Part shown: piece by piece, positions 62,321 through 64,000 of the stretch
How positions within the stretch are numbered: position 1 is the stretch's first letter
Layout of the letters: each line of letters begins with the position of its first letter
DNA from: JBMOKU01 sp049324315
Lineage (GTDB): Bacteria > Bacillota > Clostridia > Peptostreptococcales > Thermotaleaceae
Assembly (NCBI GenBank): GCA_049324315.1
Contig: JBMOKU010000055.1
Coordinates: 124,001 to 188,000 of the forward strand
Length of the DNA: 64,000 bases
Reading direction: 5' to 3'
The notes under the pieces: generated by a model
What the model saw: the letters and a program-made list of their open reading frames with translations, nothing else
Told to the model about the DNA's origin: nothing
Databases searched by the model: none
Position numbers and translations under genes: made by a program

Positions 62321-63998
62321 AACGTTCATCCCTTCCTATCAGATCCCTATAGAATGTTTCAACCTGGTGATTCTTATAGACAGAATTTACATATTTCTTC
62401 CAGTTCTTATTGTCCTTTTCTTGAAAATCACCATTTTCCTGATAGCACTTCCATCTTGTTTCTTTCCTTGCCCTGAGATGTTGAATCAACACCTTGCAAA
62501 CATATAGACGATCAATCACCTCAAGTATAAACAGCAGCTCATGAAAATTGTTTGCCTTGAGTCCGTTACTTAGTTCCAGCAGTTCGTCGATACGTTTTGC
62601 AGCGATGATAAGCTTCTCCTCATTGTACCGATAACCGGCGGAAATTCCTCCGCCATACTGATCCATGACCTTTTGCATGGCCATCTCAATCTCCTCATAA
62701 TTGTACAATCCATCGGGATTTTGAAAGAAATGTTGGATATATTCAATCCGCTTGTTCATCTCGTCTTCATCTAATTTATCCAGTTTATTTAGTTTAGTAG
62801 ATACATCTTTAATCACTGCCAAAGCTGCCATTTCACCTTCCGCCATGCAGCCGGTTACATACTTTTTGGGACTTCCTCCTGCCACATCGCCAGCAGCATA
62901 AAGCCCTTTTAAAGTAGTCCTCCTGTCTTGGTCAATCCAATAGCCGCTGGCCGTATGGCCACCTACAATATAGGGCTCTGTTCCTTCAATTTCAATATTC
63001 TCTTGGGACGGTCCCGTATTTCTCTCCAACCACTTTAAGGTCTGCGCTGGCGCCATATTTAGATATGCCTTGAAGATATCTTTTTCCTCTTCTTCTGAAA
63101 TGCCTTTGGTTTTTAGAAAGCAAGGACCATTACCTTTTTGATTTTCCATAACAGTGGCATATAATCTCATGGGTGTGGTTGGCTTTCCATATTTCTCAAC
63201 ATAGGTTTCTCCCTTACTGTTGATTTGTTCCGCTTCAATCCCTTGGGCCACGGTCCCTGTAGGGGCAATGGTATCCTTGCAGCGCAAAGCGATAAATCGC
63301 ATCTCAAAGGTTGTCATTTCAGCACCTGCCCGAATTCCCATGGCATAACCGGCACCTGTGTTAAAGGGACTGTACCACATCTTGTGCCTTGAAAATTCAG
63401 GATTATTTGGCTTGTATAATCCTGCTGCCCCTCCTGTGGTACAAATGACAGTCTTTGCATAGATGATGTAAACCGTATCCTCTTCCAAGGAGAAACCAAT
63501 GGCTCCGATAACCTTATCCCCTTTTTTTAGATAATCCACAATATTAAGACGATTCATGACGGTAATCCTATCCTGTTTCATGACTGCCTGGGCAATAATC
63601 GGTTTGATGTTTTCTCCATTAATTTTGATGCTTCTTTTTCCCCGCAGTACATAGTTCCCTTCATCATCCTTCAGTATGGGCAGACCAAGAGACTCCAACC
63701 TTTCCACCGCCTTGTTCAACCTTTTGGCAATGCTGTACACCAAATCTTCACGAATAACATCCTCTGAATCTTTTTTCACATATTCTAAAAAAGATTCCGG
63801 TGTTTCTCCTTTTCCGATATATGCATTTAAGGCGTTTACACCGGCTGCCAAGCATCCGCTCCTTTTGATATTTGCCTTTTCAGCGATGACAACATGCAAA
63901 TCGGAATTTTCCACAATGGTTAATGCAGAGAAACATCCCGCCGTTCCTCCTCCGATCACAAGCGCGTCTGTCTCAATTGTCTTTACACTTAGCTTCAT
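62304..63998 (-). CDS. aprA: Adenylylsulfate reductase alpha subunit (AprA-like flavoprotein)
   Basis: 564 residues; complete, with ATG two bases from the window edge. The FAD-binding ALVIGGGTAGCFSAL is at the N-terminus, then VICTTGGAAGLYKPNN and LYAAGDVAGGSPKKYVTG, the fumarate-reductase/AprA fold. With AprB it reduces APS to sulfite and AMP. Being shorter than dissimilatory AprA (about 640-660), it suits the assimilatory-type AprAB known from Clostridia; orientation and CysDN downstream support this. Genes upstream (donor, transporter) are outside the window. Confidence 0.9.
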   Translation of the reverse strand: MKLSVKTIETDALVIGGGTAGCFSALTIVENSDLHVVIAEKANIKRSGCLAAGVNALNAYIGKGETPESFLEYVKKDSEDVIREDLVYSIAKRLNKAVERLESLGLPILKDDEGNYVLRGKRSIKINGENIKPIIAQAVMKQDRITVMNRLNIVDYLKKGDKVIGAIGFSLEEDTVYIIYAKTVICTTGGAAGLYKPNNPEFSRHKMWYSPFNTGAGYAMGIRAGAEMTTFEMRFIALRCKDTIAPTGTVAQGIEAEQINSKGETYVEKYGKPTTPMRLYATVMENQKGNGPCFLKTKGISEEEEKDIFKAYLNMAPAQTLKWLERNTGPSQENIEIEGTEPYIVGGHTASGYWIDQDRRTTLKGLYAAGDVAGGSPKKYVTGCMAEGEMAALAVIKDVSTKLNKLDKLDEDEMNKRIEYIQHFFQNPDGLYNYEEIEMAMQKVMDQYGGGISAGYRYNEEKLIIAAKRIDELLELSNGLKANNFHELLFILEVIDRLYVCKVLIQHLRARKETRWKCYQENGDFQEKDNKNWKKYVNSVYKNHQVETFYRDLIGRDERYEHTN

Positions 63999-64000
63999 GC

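Noticed and set aside
1..64000. CRISPR array
   Set aside because: Repeats seen are dispersed palindromes with no regularly spaced 25-40 bp units, and no cas gene is present.

Overview
The window looks like a chromosomal segment of a low-GC, anaerobic, spore-forming Firmicute of class Clostridia, possibly close to Alkaliphilus/Natronincola. That placement is an inference from gene content and cannot be confirmed without searches. Signs are AT-rich intergenic DNA, strong AGGAGG ribosome sites, two T-box leaders, c-di-GMP and cobalamin riboswitches, a sigma-54 activator with CBS/PAS domains, a divergent [FeFe]-hydrogenase-like protein, ATP-type PEP carboxykinase and a small spore-coat-like protein behind a sigma-K-like promoter. 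No prophage, transposase, rRNA or CRISPR array was seen. The accessory DNA consists of small palindromic or MITE-like repeats.

Layout. 1-2.9 kb: a two-gene oxidoreductase unit ([2Fe-2S] protein plus FAD protein, the latter cut by the window edge) transcribed leftward from a -24/-12 promoter, followed by its probable sigma-54 activator; a terminator and two dyads lie between. 3.3-6.5 kb: pckA, a TauE/SafE permease and a 70-aa unknown. 6.6-11.7 kb: ilvN-ilvC-ilvD-ilvB behind an Ile (AUC) T-box. 11.8-16.5 kb: small proteins, a MITE, a c-di-GMP-I riboswitch leading a pseudokinase-like membrane protein, a cupin, a membrane protein and a NapH-like Fe-S protein. 16.8-18.8 kb: leuA behind a Leu (CUC) T-box. 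18.9-24.4 kb: radical SAM protein, AraC regulator, YbaK deacylase, tRNA-Ala(GGC), RluA-type pseudouridine synthase, Nudix hydrolase and NAD kinase. 24.4-30.3 kb: two near-identical dicarboxylate/amino-acid symporters with a GlnK/GlnL-type two-component system upstream. 30.4-36.5 kb: unknowns, a GmhB-like phosphatase, a CitA/DcuS-type two-component system, an MGDG-synthase-like glycosyltransferase and a gamma carbonic anhydrase homologue. 36.6-40.6 kb: fabI and an FHA/FtsW-RodA/PBP cluster. 40.7-45.4 kb: pepF, DRTGG protein, hydrogenase-like sensor and murI. 45.4-53.3 kb: membrane proteins, a GSIII-like glutamine synthetase, a branched-chain amino-acid binding lipoprotein and MscS. 53.4-58.9 kb: cobalt uptake cbiMNQO under a cobalamin riboswitch, with cbiL, cbiK and a LytTR protein. 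59.2-64 kb: sulfate assimilation aprA-aprB-cysD-cysNC.

How it fits together. The two T-boxes couple branched-chain amino-acid synthesis to uncharged tRNA-Ile and tRNA-Leu; nitrogen genes (glutamine synthetase, symporters, GlnKL-type pair) suggest active amino-acid metabolism. Sulfate is probably activated to APS by CysDN and reduced directly by AprBA, so no PAPS is needed. Consistent with this, the APS-kinase domain fused to CysN has lost key residues of its P-loop.

The observations most worth following are the riboswitch-controlled pseudokinase/jelly-roll protein, the degenerate APS-kinase domain, the hydrogenase-like protein with a Ser at the proton-relay Cys position, the sigma-54 operator arrangement, and repeat families including one pair with a compensatory stem substitution.
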